Source: JAMDCX01 sp049977145 (GTDB taxonomy: Bacteria > Planctomycetota > Phycisphaerae > WQYP01). From it: a DNA stretch of 64,000 bases. The position numbers were made by a program, and so were the translations under genes. The DNA lies in assembly GCA_049977145.1 (NCBI GenBank), contig JBMFGW010000001.1, positions 1 to 64,000 of the forward strand. The letters are read 5' to 3'. Position 1 is the stretch's first letter, and every line of letters starts with the position of its first letter. The notes beneath the pieces were generated by a model. The model did not search any database and was not told the DNA's origin. It saw only the letters and a program-made list of their open reading frames with translations. Shown piece by piece: positions 50,096 to 59,456 of this stretch.

Positions 50096-52828
50096 ATGGG
50101 TGAGTCACTTAACAAACAGAATATCGCGGCGATTGATCCGGCGGAACTTACGCCGGCCATGCGCCAATATCAAACCTACAAAGCCCAATATCCCGATGCG
50201 ATTCTTTTCTTTCGCATCGGAGATTTTTACGAAACGTTTTATGAAGATGCCCGCACGGTATCCCGGGCGCTGGGAGTGGCCTTAACCAGCCGCAGCAAAG
50301 GGGAAAATGCCGTTCCCATGGCCGGTGTGCCCTATCATGCTGTGGACGGCTATCTGCAACGGATGATTGCGGCGGGTTATCGCGTTGCGATCTGCGAACA
50401 GATGGAAGACCCCAAACAGGCCAAAGGGGTTATTGACAGGCAAGTCACACGATTGATTACCCCCGGCACGTTGACGGAAGATAGCATGCTGGATGGCAGA
50501 GAGGAAAATTTTCTCGCCGCCATGGTGCTGCTTTCCGCTAAGGACTCCGCAGATACACATTCGGATCCGTTGGCCTCTCCGGAAGCTGCCGCTGAAGCAT
50601 CAGCGCGCCGGGCCGGAATCGCCTGGTGCGAATTATCCACGGGAAAATTCTTCACACTGGTGGATTCACTGGCCGCCTGTCAGGAGGAGCTGGCCCGCAT
50701 CAGTCCGCGTGAGTTAATTTATCCCGAAGCTCCGGACCATCAGGTTCCGCAATGGGTAGAGCATATATCCGAAATCATCAAACTGACTCTGACCGCCCGC
50801 CCGGTTTGGCAGTTGGATCAACACCATGCGATGGAAACCATCCGCAAACATTATGGCGTTTTGAACTTCGCCGGCTTTGGCTATGACCATGACCACGACC
50901 CGGCCCTGCGCCCCGCCGGCGGTTTACTGGCGTATCTGCATGAAACCCAAAAAGCGGCGCTGGAGCATCTGCAACCGCCGCTGGGCTTTGAGCGCCGTCG
51001 TCATCTGGTTATTGACCCCACGTCCCTGCGCTCATTGGAAATCAATCGGTCCCTGCGGCACAACTCCGCGGAGGGTTCACTGGTGCGGGCCTTGGACAAC
51101 ACGAAAACGCCCATGGGGTCGCGGATGCTGCGGAACTGGCTGTTATTTCCACTGCGTGATCCCGCGCCTATTGTGCAGCGCTACACCATGGTGGCGCGGA
51201 TGCTGGAGCTGGAAAACCGTCTGGATGAACTGCGCCTGGTCATTACCGATTGCACGGATATTGAACGCATCACCGCCCGCATTTGTTGTCGCCGCTGTAC
51301 ACCGCGTGATCTGGTAGCGTTGGCCCAATCCCTGGAAACGCTGCCGATACTGGCGACGCTCGCGGGGCCAACCGGTTTTTTTCAAGATGCGGCTGATGAT
51401 TTGTCGCCTTTGGCGCAAGGTGCGGCCGAGCTAGCCGCGAAAATTCGCGCCACTATCGCGGATGAACCGCCGGCCCATCTCCGGGAGGGCGGTGTGATTC
51501 GTGACGGCAGTGATCCGGAACTCGACCGCCTGCGCACATTGGCCACCAACAGCCGAGCATGGCTGGCAAATTATCAATCGCAACTCGTGGCGCAGACCGG
51601 TATTAATTCCCTCAAAGTTGGTTACAACAAAGTCTTTGGCTTCTACATTGAAATAACCCATACCCACGCCCAGAAAATTCCGCCGGAATTCACCCGCCGA
51701 CAAACCGTAAAAAATGCCGAGCGCTACATCACCCCGGAACTCAAAACCTTTGAAAGCGATTTACTCACAGCGCAGGAACGCTCCAAGGCTCTGGAAGTGA
51801 ATTTGTATGAACAATTGCGGGAATTTCTGGCCACGCAGGCGGACGTGCTGCGGACAATCGCCGCGCGGATAGCCCATCTGGACGTCATTGCCTCCATCGC
51901 TTATCTGGCCCGGTCGCGCCGGTATTGTCGTCCGGAAATTACCACACGGCGCGAGCTGCAAATCACGGACGCCCGCCATCCGGTCGTGGAACAGGTGCTG
52001 GGGGAAAACTTTGTCCCCAATGATATCAATCTCCCCGCCGACGGCCCCACGCTGCAGCTGATCACCGGCCCTAATATGGCCGGTAAATCAACCTACATTC
52101 GGCAGACCGCCCTGCTGGTGCTCATGGCGCAGGCCGGTTTTTATCTGCCCGCAAAACAGGCCACCATCGGCCTGGTAGATCGCATTTTCACCCGTGTGGG
52201 TGCCGCCGATGATCTGGCCGCCGGGCAAAGCACCTTCATGGTGGAAATGACGGAAACAGCCAACATTCTTTTGCATGCTTCCGAAAATTCTCTGGTGATT
52301 CTTGATGAGGTTGGTCGCGGCACCAGCACACTTGATGGCTTGGCGCTGGCCTGGGCGATTGCGGAATTCCTCGCGGGGACCACGCGCTGCCGAACGCTGT
52401 TTGCGACGCACTATCATGAACTTACGGAATTGGCACAAACCAGTAACGCGGTGGTGAATTACAACGTGCTGGTGCGGGAGTGGGAAGACCAGATCCTGTT
52501 CATGCACCGCATCGTGCCGGGCAGCGCGGACCGATCATACGGCGTACAGGTGGCGCGGCTGGCGGGTATTCCGCGCAGTGTGATTCAACGCGCGCGGCAG
52601 CTCATGGAACAATTGGTGGTGCACGTTGGCCGCGGTAAACCACGAGCCGCCGCCACGGCGGTATCACCACAGGCTGCTTTATTTGATCCACTGGAGTCGC
52701 AGGTCGTCAGCCAACTACAAGCCTTGGACTTGGAACGCATGTCCCCCATGCAGGCCTGGGAGGCCGTTAAAATGCTGCAAGGGTTGTTGGCCGAAGAAAA
52801 GAAAAAACGCAACACCGGTGTGCGGTAA
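50096..52828 (+). CDS. mutS: DNA mismatch repair protein MutS
   Basis: A 910-residue mismatch sensor. Domain I carries the Phe-x-Glu mismatch-binding motif in FFRIGDFYETFYEDA (~40). The connector, lever and clamp domains follow. The ABC-type ATPase has Walker A GPNMAGKSTYIRQ (~660), Walker B LVILDEVGRGTSTLDG and the FATHYHEL switch. The C-terminal helix-turn-helix dimer region and short tail are present (SYGVQVARLAGIPRSV). It is slightly longer than the usual 850-890. The partner mutL is not in the window. Confidence 0.98.
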   Translation: MGESLNKQNIAAIDPAELTPAMRQYQTYKAQYPDAILFFRIGDFYETFYEDARTVSRALGVALTSRSKGENAVPMAGVPYHAVDGYLQRMIAAGYRVAICEQMEDPKQAKGVIDRQVTRLITPGTLTEDSMLDGREENFLAAMVLLSAKDSADTHSDPLASPEAAAEASARRAGIAWCELSTGKFFTLVDSLAACQEELARISPRELIYPEAPDHQVPQWVEHISEIIKLTLTARPVWQLDQHHAMETIRKHYGVLNFAGFGYDHDHDPALRPAGGLLAYLHETQKAALEHLQPPLGFERRRHLVIDPTSLRSLEINRSLRHNSAEGSLVRALDNTKTPMGSRMLRNWLLFPLRDPAPIVQRYTMVARMLELENRLDELRLVITDCTDIERITARICCRRCTPRDLVALAQSLETLPILATLAGPTGFFQDAADDLSPLAQGAAELAAKIRATIADEPPAHLREGGVIRDGSDPELDRLRTLATNSRAWLANYQSQLVAQTGINSLKVGYNKVFGFYIEITHTHAQKIPPEFTRRQTVKNAERYITPELKTFESDLLTAQERSKALEVNLYEQLREFLATQADVLRTIAARIAHLDVIASIAYLARSRRYCRPEITTRRELQITDARHPVVEQVLGENFVPNDINLPADGPTLQLITGPNMAGKSTYIRQTALLVLMAQAGFYLPAKQATIGLVDRIFTRVGAADDLAAGQSTFMVEMTETANILLHASENSLVILDEVGRGTSTLDGLALAWAIAEFLAGTTRCRTLFATHYHELTELAQTSNAVVNYNVLVREWEDQILFMHRIVPGSADRSYGVQVARLAGIPRSVIQRARQLMEQLVVHVGRGKPRAAATAVSPQAALFDPLESQVVSQLQALDLERMSPMQAWEAVKMLQGLLAEEKKKRNTGVR

Positions 52829-52944
52829 ATGGGAAATGCGTTCTATTCCGCGCTTACTGGGGTGCATCCCCGAAACGGTCCGCCCCAATTGTTTCAATGG
52901 CCATTGCCTGCCACGACGTACCAGCAGGATATGCGGAACATCGG

Positions 52945-55554
52945 CTATATTCCCTCGGACATCGTTCGTATGGTCTCACTGCGGCTGACGGTGGGACCAA
53001 CAGACTGCGCCACCAATAGCTCTCCACGGTGCAGTTTACTGCTTTCCCGGCCAGCTTCTTTGAAGTGGTACATGGCTTGATCCGCATTTTTCAATAGCGA
53101 TACAAAGTCCGTACCATCGTCGGGATATATACTCGTACCGATGCTGCACGTTACCTGCAAAGAATGTTCATCCACGTAAATGGGGGCCACGACCGCCTCA
53201 ACGGCGCGCTGGGCTATAATTCCGGCGGCTTGCGTGTCCTTCACTTCCGGTAAAATCAGTACAAATTCATCGCCTCCAATCCGGGCTACGGTATCCGAAT
53301 CCCGTACGGTGGTTGCCAACCGCCGGGCCACCACCTGCAGCACTTTATCGCCAATATGATGCCCTAATTGATCGTTAATGGGTTTGAAATGATCCAAATC
53401 CAGAAGGGCAATAACGACCTTGTCCTTTTGCCGCCTTGCCCGTGCCATGGCCGCTTTGGCACGATCTTCCAGCAAAGCTCGGTTGGCCAAACCAGTTAAT
53501 GGATCATGCAAGGCCTGATGCTGAACTTCCCGTTCCGCGAGCTTTTTGTCAGTAATATCCCGTGTGGTAACCGCCACGCCGTCGCCCAATTTCACAATCT
53601 GGTGGGAAAGCCACTGCCCCTTTACTGCGCTATCGTGGACTTCAAATTCCTCGGACATAGTCTGCCCAGTGGCAACCACGCGCTTATAATGCTCTACAAA
53701 TCCCTTGGCATAACTGGCTGGAAATAGTTCGGTTACCAGTTTTCCTTTGAATTCCGCCGCGGAATAACGGGTCAGATTCTGCGCATTGGCGCTGGCAAAA
53801 CTAAACCGGAAATCCCGCACCTGCCCGGCGGAATCCCGCACGCTTTCCAGAATGAAAAAGGAGTCGAGACTGCCATTGACGGCGGCGATAAAACGGGCTT
53901 CGTTTTCCTGCGCCATTTTCCGTGAATGCGCGAGTGTTTGCAGCAATGGTTTGAGATATTGGCGCAAGGCCAATAAACCCAAAAGGGTTAATCCCACCAT
54001 CACCGGCAACATATAGACAATTTGTTGCCGAATCGGCGCATAGACTTCTGATAAATTCATCTTCAAAGCCAAGCCCAAACCGGTATGCCCGATGGAGCCA
54101 TACGCCGCCAGCACCTCCTGGCCCCACAAATCGCGCGTGGTTACAATTCCTTCACCTCCACCGCGCAAGGCCAGAACCGCGGGGAGCCGCGTGTCTCGTA
54201 AGCGGTCCGGGATGGTGAAGGGCACGGGTTGATTGCGAACCGGAAAAACATGCAGTACATCATCAACTTTGGCACAGACCACCATGGTGCCGGTTTTTCC
54301 CCATTTGGCCATGTTATCATAGACACGGTCCAAGACCGGCAACGGCTGTTCGGCCGTGACATATCCCCAGGTTTTCCCATGCCGTATGACGCGTATGCGG
54401 GTGCGAAGAACATATCCATTTGCCCACAGCAACCAGGCGGTGTAAGACCCCGCCAGGGGAACTTGGAGCGCCGGGCGCACGGTAAGCCGTCCCAGTAGCG
54501 GGTAGTTTTTTGTGCCGACGGTGTATACCACCGCGGAAAATCCCAGTTGGCGCAAGGGTGCCATCGAATCTTGTAATTGTCGCACCGTGGCCAAATAGGT
54601 CGTCTCATTTTTCCGCAATCGGATCGTGGTTATTGCGCTGACTATATGTGCCAGAACTGCCGCATGCGCCATACGATCCCGAATGACCTGGGCAAAAAAT
54701 TCTTGTCGATCCCGGGCCATGCGCGCCAGATTACGTTCCACAATTATTTTTATCCGATATTGCATCAACCCAAGGCTCACGATCCCCGCAAGCAGCATGG
54801 CTAACACCAGAACTCCCGCGGAAAGCTGATAAATGCGCTCCACCTCCACACCCTCGGTATCATATTGATTCCAAGACTGATTCCGCCACAGTTGCCATAA
54901 TCCGATTCCCAGCACCATCATGCCGATGGCGGTATTCAAAGTCAGATCGACTATGTTGGCCCGGTTGTACAGATTCTCCAAACCCATCCAATAGCCGATA
55001 CAACTTAGTAATCCGAGAAAAAACAAACTGAAAGTGGAAGCGCGAACCAACGCCGCCAGATTGGGTCCCTTTACTCGCCGGTATAAAACCAACGCCAAAC
55101 CAAAACACACAAACGCCACCGCCGTATTGGGTGCCATTTGGTCGGGACGTAAATACGTGACGGCATGAATCTTTTGCAGTGCCGTCATATCCAGGGGCGA
55201 TAAAAAGCCAAAAACATTTTCAATTATCGCCCATCCTGCCAGCAGCAGAATGGCCACGCCTGAAAATGCGGGAATGACCGATGGTTTGCGCCCACTGTCG
55301 AAGGTGGAAAAAATCAGTGCCAGTCCGGCGAATACAAAGCCAATGGCCGTGGTGATCACCATGGGAGTTTCACCACCGCTAACCCATACCAGCATCGGAA
55401 TATGAAACGCCAAGCCGATCAGTACCGGGCCGCCAAGTATCACGGCCACCGCGCCGCAGACACCGACGGCCATTCGGGAACCACGCCAGCCTTGGGGATT
55501 AGTCTGTTGTTGTAAATTTTCCGTGGCCATGGAATTGGAAGGTAGTGTATCCAT
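52945..55554 (-). CDS. Membrane-bound PAS-GGDEF diguanylate cyclase
   Basis: An 869-residue sensor expected to make c-di-GMP. About seven N-terminal membrane spans (to ~235) form a MASE-like sensor. A further span at about 250-270 and a ~230-residue extracytoplasmic CHASE-like domain end with a span near 505-525. A PAS domain lies at about 545-665 and a complete GGDEF domain at ~690-855. The active-site motif RIGGDEFVLIL (~760) is intact. RDSD, five residues before it, is the RxxD product-inhibition site. No EAL domain is present. It could feed c-di-GMP to surface-polymer control, such as the BY-kinase at 7166, but this is inference. Confidence 0.93.
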   Translation of the reverse strand: MDTLPSNSMATENLQQQTNPQGWRGSRMAVGVCGAVAVILGGPVLIGLAFHIPMLVWVSGGETPMVITTAIGFVFAGLALIFSTFDSGRKPSVIPAFSGVAILLLAGWAIIENVFGFLSPLDMTALQKIHAVTYLRPDQMAPNTAVAFVCFGLALVLYRRVKGPNLAALVRASTFSLFFLGLLSCIGYWMGLENLYNRANIVDLTLNTAIGMMVLGIGLWQLWRNQSWNQYDTEGVEVERIYQLSAGVLVLAMLLAGIVSLGLMQYRIKIIVERNLARMARDRQEFFAQVIRDRMAHAAVLAHIVSAITTIRLRKNETTYLATVRQLQDSMAPLRQLGFSAVVYTVGTKNYPLLGRLTVRPALQVPLAGSYTAWLLWANGYVLRTRIRVIRHGKTWGYVTAEQPLPVLDRVYDNMAKWGKTGTMVVCAKVDDVLHVFPVRNQPVPFTIPDRLRDTRLPAVLALRGGGEGIVTTRDLWGQEVLAAYGSIGHTGLGLALKMNLSEVYAPIRQQIVYMLPVMVGLTLLGLLALRQYLKPLLQTLAHSRKMAQENEARFIAAVNGSLDSFFILESVRDSAGQVRDFRFSFASANAQNLTRYSAAEFKGKLVTELFPASYAKGFVEHYKRVVATGQTMSEEFEVHDSAVKGQWLSHQIVKLGDGVAVTTRDITDKKLAEREVQHQALHDPLTGLANRALLEDRAKAAMARARRQKDKVVIALLDLDHFKPINDQLGHHIGDKVLQVVARRLATTVRDSDTVARIGGDEFVLILPEVKDTQAAGIIAQRAVEAVVAPIYVDEHSLQVTCSIGTSIYPDDGTDFVSLLKNADQAMYHFKEAGRESSKLHRGELLVAQSVGPTVSRSETIRTMSEGI

Positions 55555-55855
55555 ATAGGTTCATTATCGGTCAAAAACGCGGAAAGTGTTTATAAGAACT
55601 CGGTACCAGGAACATACGATGATGTTTCAAGTGTTAGCCGCAGCAAACCGATACCAATGTTTTGCCGATAAACATCATTTTTATCGGACATTGAATGCCA
55701 ACCTGGGAACCGTTCACAACACCCCGGAAAGTACCCTTGAATTTTTACCTTCTGCTTTTGCACACGGTTGGCCGCGGGCAAACTTCGGCTTAATTGACCT
55801 TGTGGCCCTCAATAGCTATAAAACGGTGATAAATACTGTTGCAAGGCGGAAAAAA
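55555..55855. other. Intergenic region between the cyclase and the GH2 gene
   Basis: About 300 bp between divergent genes. An open frame continuous with the GH2 gene reaches 55586 but has no ribosome site, and it would place 90 unrelated residues before the export signal. It is read as leader and promoter DNA. No specific promoter is claimed. Confidence 0.5.
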
Positions 55856-58114
55856 ATGACTCCCCATCATCTACCCCCAACAATGATTACCAACCAAAGC
55901 GAAGATGGCGGCGTATCGGCACCGCACACACCGCAAAATACTCCACTCACGCCATCGCGCCGTGATTTAATCAAATTTGGGGCACTGGCCATGATCGCGA
56001 CTGGTGCTTTGACCGGATGCAGCGACGCCCGCACGAACGCGGCGGGTAATGCCGGATTGACGGGCCAAACGGGAAACTCGACCACCGCGCGAGTCGATAT
56101 GTGTATTGATCAGGCATGGAAATTTCTTAAGCAGGGTTTTCCTGGTGCGCAATGCCCCGATATGAACGATACCGCTTGGACCACGGTGGAATTACCACAT
56201 ACCTACAATGGTTTAGATGGGCAAACCGGGGCACCGTACTACCGCGGACCGGCTTGGTATCGCAAAGAACTCGAGCTGCCAAGCGCTGCCAAAGAGCGGG
56301 ATAAACAGGTTTTTCTTTATTTTGAAGGCGCGGGCATCACAACCGAAGTGTACTGCAATGGCCATCGAGCTGGTGGACACATTGGCCTGTTTGCAGGCTT
56401 TTGCGTGGATATCACCCCGTTTATTCAACACACAGGACGCAATGTCATCGCGGTACGCGTGGACAACGCCTACAACAATCACATTGCTCCATTGAACGGC
56501 GACTTTAATCTGGATGGCGGCCTGTATCGCCATGTCCGATTGCTGGTGCTGAACGCATTAAGCATCAGTCCCTTGGACGACGGCGGCCCCGGCGTATATA
56601 TCAAACAGGTGAAAGTCACGCCGGAAAAAGCGGAACTGGAAGTCACCACCTTGGTGCGTAATGCCTCATCTCAAGAAAAAACAGCGGGTGTTGGATACAG
56701 CATCTCCGATCACGCCGGAAATGTCATATTGACTGCTTCGGCGGCCCAGATTGTGCCTGCGGGTCAAACATCCACATGTGTGCACAATATCGTATTGCCC
56801 AAGCCGCATTTGTGGAATGGTCGGGAAGACCCTTATCTGTATCAGATGACTGTGGAAATCTTTGACAACGAGCAACGCACCGATAGTGTTACACAGCCAC
56901 TGGGGCTTCGCTTTTACCATATCAACCCGGATCAGGGATTTTTTCTCAATGGCAAATCTTATCCGCTGCGGGGTGTTTGCACCCATCAGGACCGACCGAA
57001 TAAAGGGCGAGCCGTAAGTGATGCGGATTATCGCCAGGATTTGGACATCATTTATGAAATTGGTGCCACCTGCGTGCGCATGGCCCATTATCAGCACGCG
57101 CAGGCCTCGTATGATGCAGCGGACAAACTTGGCATCGTGGTCTGGGCGGAAGACGGCCTGGTCAACGGTGTGGCGCATAATGAGGAATTTGATGCCAATC
57201 AGATACAACAGGTGCGTGAACTTATTAAACAGAATTTTAATCACCCGTCTATATGCTTCTGGAGCATGTATAACGAACTGGGAAATAACGGCCAGAACAA
57301 CCTCGGCTATCGCCTGGTACAAAAAATTAATGCCGAAGCCAGACGGCTGGATCCCACCCGCCTGACCACTGCCGCCGACGATCAATCCCAGTACAACCAT
57401 ATCGGATATATCACGGATATTATCGCCTTTAACCGCTATCCGGGTTGGTACGGCGGCAAGATGACAGACTTCCCCACCATCTTGGATGGCATTCGGAAAG
57501 TAGTGGAGGCTAAGGCTCCAGGCCGATGTATCGGCCTGAGTGAATATGGCGCTGGAGCCAGCATTTTCCAGCACGAATCGCATGTTACTCAACCCAACCC
57601 TGGTGCGTATTGGCATCCTGAAGAATATCAGGCACTGCTGCATGAACACGCCTGGGCCGCAATTAAAGATCGCCCGTGGCTTTGGGGTACGTTTCTCTGG
57701 GTAATGTTTGACTTTGCCTCGGCATTTCGCCATGAGGGAGATCATCCCGGAAAAAATGATAAGGGACTTGTGACGCGCGACCGTAAAACCCGCAAGGATG
57801 CGTTTTACTTTTACAAAGCTCAGTGGACTAAAGAACCGTTTGTGTACATCACGGATCGGCGATTTAATTGCCGGCCGGATCAACATGCCATCTTAAAGGT
57901 CTATGCCAATTGCGCCAGCGTGGAACTGATGCTCAACGGCCAATCATTGGGCAGGCAACAGGGGGTAAACGGTGTATTTGTCTGGCCGATGACGACGCTT
58001 AAAGAAGGCCAAAATCACATTCGCGCCATCGGCCAACATAATGCCGGACAGGTGGAAGACGCGTGTGCAATTGTCTACGATCCGCGCGCGCCACATCGCG
58101 CAACGTATCGCTAA
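55856..58114 (+). CDS. Exported glycoside hydrolase family 2 enzyme (beta-galactosidase-like)
   Basis: 752 residues from ATG 55856 (GGCGGA upstream). The N-terminus has a Tat-type lipoprotein signal: SRRDLIKFGALAMIATGALT then GC. GH2 domains follow: sugar-binding jelly roll (WYRKELELPSAA, GAGITTEVYCNGHRAGGH, NLDGGLYRHVRL), immunoglobulin-like domain, and TIM barrel. In the barrel, the acid/base Glu is in WSMYNELGNNG (~473) and the nucleophile Glu in GLSEYGAGAS (~563). A C-terminal Ig-like domain ends the protein. It likely removes terminal beta-linked galactose or glucuronate. The exact sugar is not determinable. Its stop codon overlaps that of a small convergent ORF. Confidence 0.92.
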   Translation: MTPHHLPPTMITNQSEDGGVSAPHTPQNTPLTPSRRDLIKFGALAMIATGALTGCSDARTNAAGNAGLTGQTGNSTTARVDMCIDQAWKFLKQGFPGAQCPDMNDTAWTTVELPHTYNGLDGQTGAPYYRGPAWYRKELELPSAAKERDKQVFLYFEGAGITTEVYCNGHRAGGHIGLFAGFCVDITPFIQHTGRNVIAVRVDNAYNNHIAPLNGDFNLDGGLYRHVRLLVLNALSISPLDDGGPGVYIKQVKVTPEKAELEVTTLVRNASSQEKTAGVGYSISDHAGNVILTASAAQIVPAGQTSTCVHNIVLPKPHLWNGREDPYLYQMTVEIFDNEQRTDSVTQPLGLRFYHINPDQGFFLNGKSYPLRGVCTHQDRPNKGRAVSDADYRQDLDIIYEIGATCVRMAHYQHAQASYDAADKLGIVVWAEDGLVNGVAHNEEFDANQIQQVRELIKQNFNHPSICFWSMYNELGNNGQNNLGYRLVQKINAEARRLDPTRLTTAADDQSQYNHIGYITDIIAFNRYPGWYGGKMTDFPTILDGIRKVVEAKAPGRCIGLSEYGAGASIFQHESHVTQPNPGAYWHPEEYQALLHEHAWAAIKDRPWLWGTFLWVMFDFASAFRHEGDHPGKNDKGLVTRDRKTRKDAFYFYKAQWTKEPFVYITDRRFNCRPDQHAILKVYANCASVELMLNGQSLGRQQGVNGVFVWPMTTLKEGQNHIRAIGQHNAGQVEDACAIVYDPRAPHRATYR

Positions 58115-58266
58115 GTGTCCGAGTCATTAAGCTCATCCATGCGGCTGACCGGCAAATTCATACTGCGGCGCAATTGTTTATCCGAATGTGGCCCTGACTG
58201 TCGACACGCCGGACATTGACGACTGTGGATGAATGCTTCCCGCATTTTATAATACTCTTCATCCAT
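58111..58266 (-). CDS. Small CxxC-containing ORF, uncertain
   Basis: A 51-codon frame from ATG 58266, open upstream through the lysine codons near 58300. It reads as protein-like: EEYYKMREAFIHSRQCPACR then KQLRRSMNLPVSRMDELND, with one CPAC pair. No good ribosome site stands before the ATG. Its stop overlaps the GH2 stop on the other strand, and it follows the radical SAM gene on the same strand. An overlapping frame from 58285 has a better ribosome site but looks random. Confidence 0.4.
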   Translation of the reverse strand: MDEEYYKMREAFIHSRQCPACRQSGPHSDKQLRRSMNLPVSRMDELNDSDT

Positions 58267-58300
58267 CCGTTGACGCTCATAATCATACCCGCCTTTTTTA

Positions 58301-58340
58301 TTAAAAAAAAATACGAAGTTGTTTTTTGCACTGCTGCTTA
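58301..58340. repeat. Copy 2 of a dispersed ~34-bp repeat
   Basis: GAAGTTGTTTTTTGCACTGC with flanks matches 27379-27412 with few changes. It directly abuts the stop of the radical SAM gene. Confidence 0.5.
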
Positions 58341-59291
58341 CCGATGGTGGAAACGCACCGGGCCGCCGCAGACAAACAACTCGCCAAATCGTTCAATAAC
58401 CCGCACTTTGTCGGCGGCGCACAGGCGATCCAATACGCCGCGAAAATCCAATCCGGAAACCTGCCGTGCGGCTACTTCCAGTTCCTGGAGCCGCAGAGGA
58501 TGGCGTGAGACGATGTTGCAAATTTGATCTTCCAGCGCGTCCGTGCGGCTTAAGCTGAGAACCAACTCGGATTTGGAGGTCAGACGCGCCATCGGCCCCA
58601 GAATCGCCTGTACTCTTACCAGACTTTCCACGTCGGGTGGGTGAACAAACTTTTCCGCGGGGCACCGTGTGGGCAGCGTTAAATGCACTTCATCCGGCCC
58701 GATCGTGGCCAGCACTGCGGCCAGTTCGCGTAAGGCTGATTCAGTATCGTTAAGTCCCGCGACCAGCATGACTTCAATCCACAATTTCGCGTGTCGTTGC
58801 ATGTGGGCGAAAGCCGTTAACCCCGCCACATGCCGGGCGAATGTAAACTGTGGATGCGGACGATTAATCCGGCGGAAAAGCTCGGATGAACCCGCATCCA
58901 GCGTGGGCAGTACGGCGTCGGCGGCAGCGAGTTGTGCCCGTATCGCAGGCTGATCCAACATGGATCCATTGGTAATTACCGCGACGGGAAAAGGACTTAA
59001 CGCTTTAACCGCCTGAACCATTTCGCCAATCCGGTGGTGCAACGTGCCCTCGCCGGAGGCTACGAAAGTAACCCAGTCAATGTCCGGCGGCGGCACGGAC
59101 TGCAACGCTTTTTGCACTTCGTCAAGAATTTCGTTTGTGGGCAGGTATTCACGCCTGGCACTTACCACCGGCATGCTGCGTCCCAGTTGGCAGTACACAC
59201 AGTTCCAATTACAGGTTTTTAATGGCACCGTATCAATACCCAGAGATCGGCCCAGGCGGCGCGACGGCACAGGCCCAAAAACATATTTCAT
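58338..59291 (-). CDS. Radical SAM protein (COG0731-like)
   Basis: A 317-residue radical SAM enzyme. The cluster-binding CxxxCxxC is TCNWNCVYC at residues 27-34, after the family-typical opening VFGPVPSRRLGRSLGID. DWVTFVASGEGTLHHRIGE is the SAM-binding GGE-like region, and ELFRRINRPHPQF fits the barrel. Similar proteins are found in anaerobes and metal-rich cofactor clusters. The substrate is unknown. The C-terminal ~80 residues form a winged-helix-like domain (DALEDQICNIVSRHPLRLQE). The start of the gene faces a 165-bp gap from the ferredoxin ATPase genes. Confidence 0.88.
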   Translation of the reverse strand: MKYVFGPVPSRRLGRSLGIDTVPLKTCNWNCVYCQLGRSMPVVSARREYLPTNEILDEVQKALQSVPPPDIDWVTFVASGEGTLHHRIGEMVQAVKALSPFPVAVITNGSMLDQPAIRAQLAAADAVLPTLDAGSSELFRRINRPHPQFTFARHVAGLTAFAHMQRHAKLWIEVMLVAGLNDTESALRELAAVLATIGPDEVHLTLPTRCPAEKFVHPPDVESLVRVQAILGPMARLTSKSELVLSLSRTDALEDQICNIVSRHPLRLQELEVAARQVSGLDFRGVLDRLCAADKVRVIERFGELFVCGGPVRFHHR

Positions 59292-59456
59292 GGTTTATGA
59301 TCCGCCTGTAACATCAATAATATCCCATAACGTCCGATCCGCAGGCATCTGATTCGTTGATACTTCATCATGACCAATGCCCCGCATTGCCGCATTTCCG
59401 CCCGCCTCCAGCGGGTTTTAGTAGTCTAACACTATCCCATCGCATCCAAACACAAT

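Noticed and set aside
55586..55855. N-terminal extension of the GH2 protein
   Set aside because: It would bury the Tat lipoprotein signal 90 residues inside the protein. A ribosome site is present at ATG 55856 instead.
56666..57886. Long 406-codon frame antisense to the GH2 gene
   Set aside because: It lies within a strongly supported enzyme gene, and its protein has no family pattern. It is a shadow frame.
58246..58285. 39-codon frame from ATG 58285 with AAAAAAGGCGGG upstream
   Set aside because: The ribosome site is attractive but the protein looks random. The overlapping CPAC frame looks more protein-like, and neither is certain.
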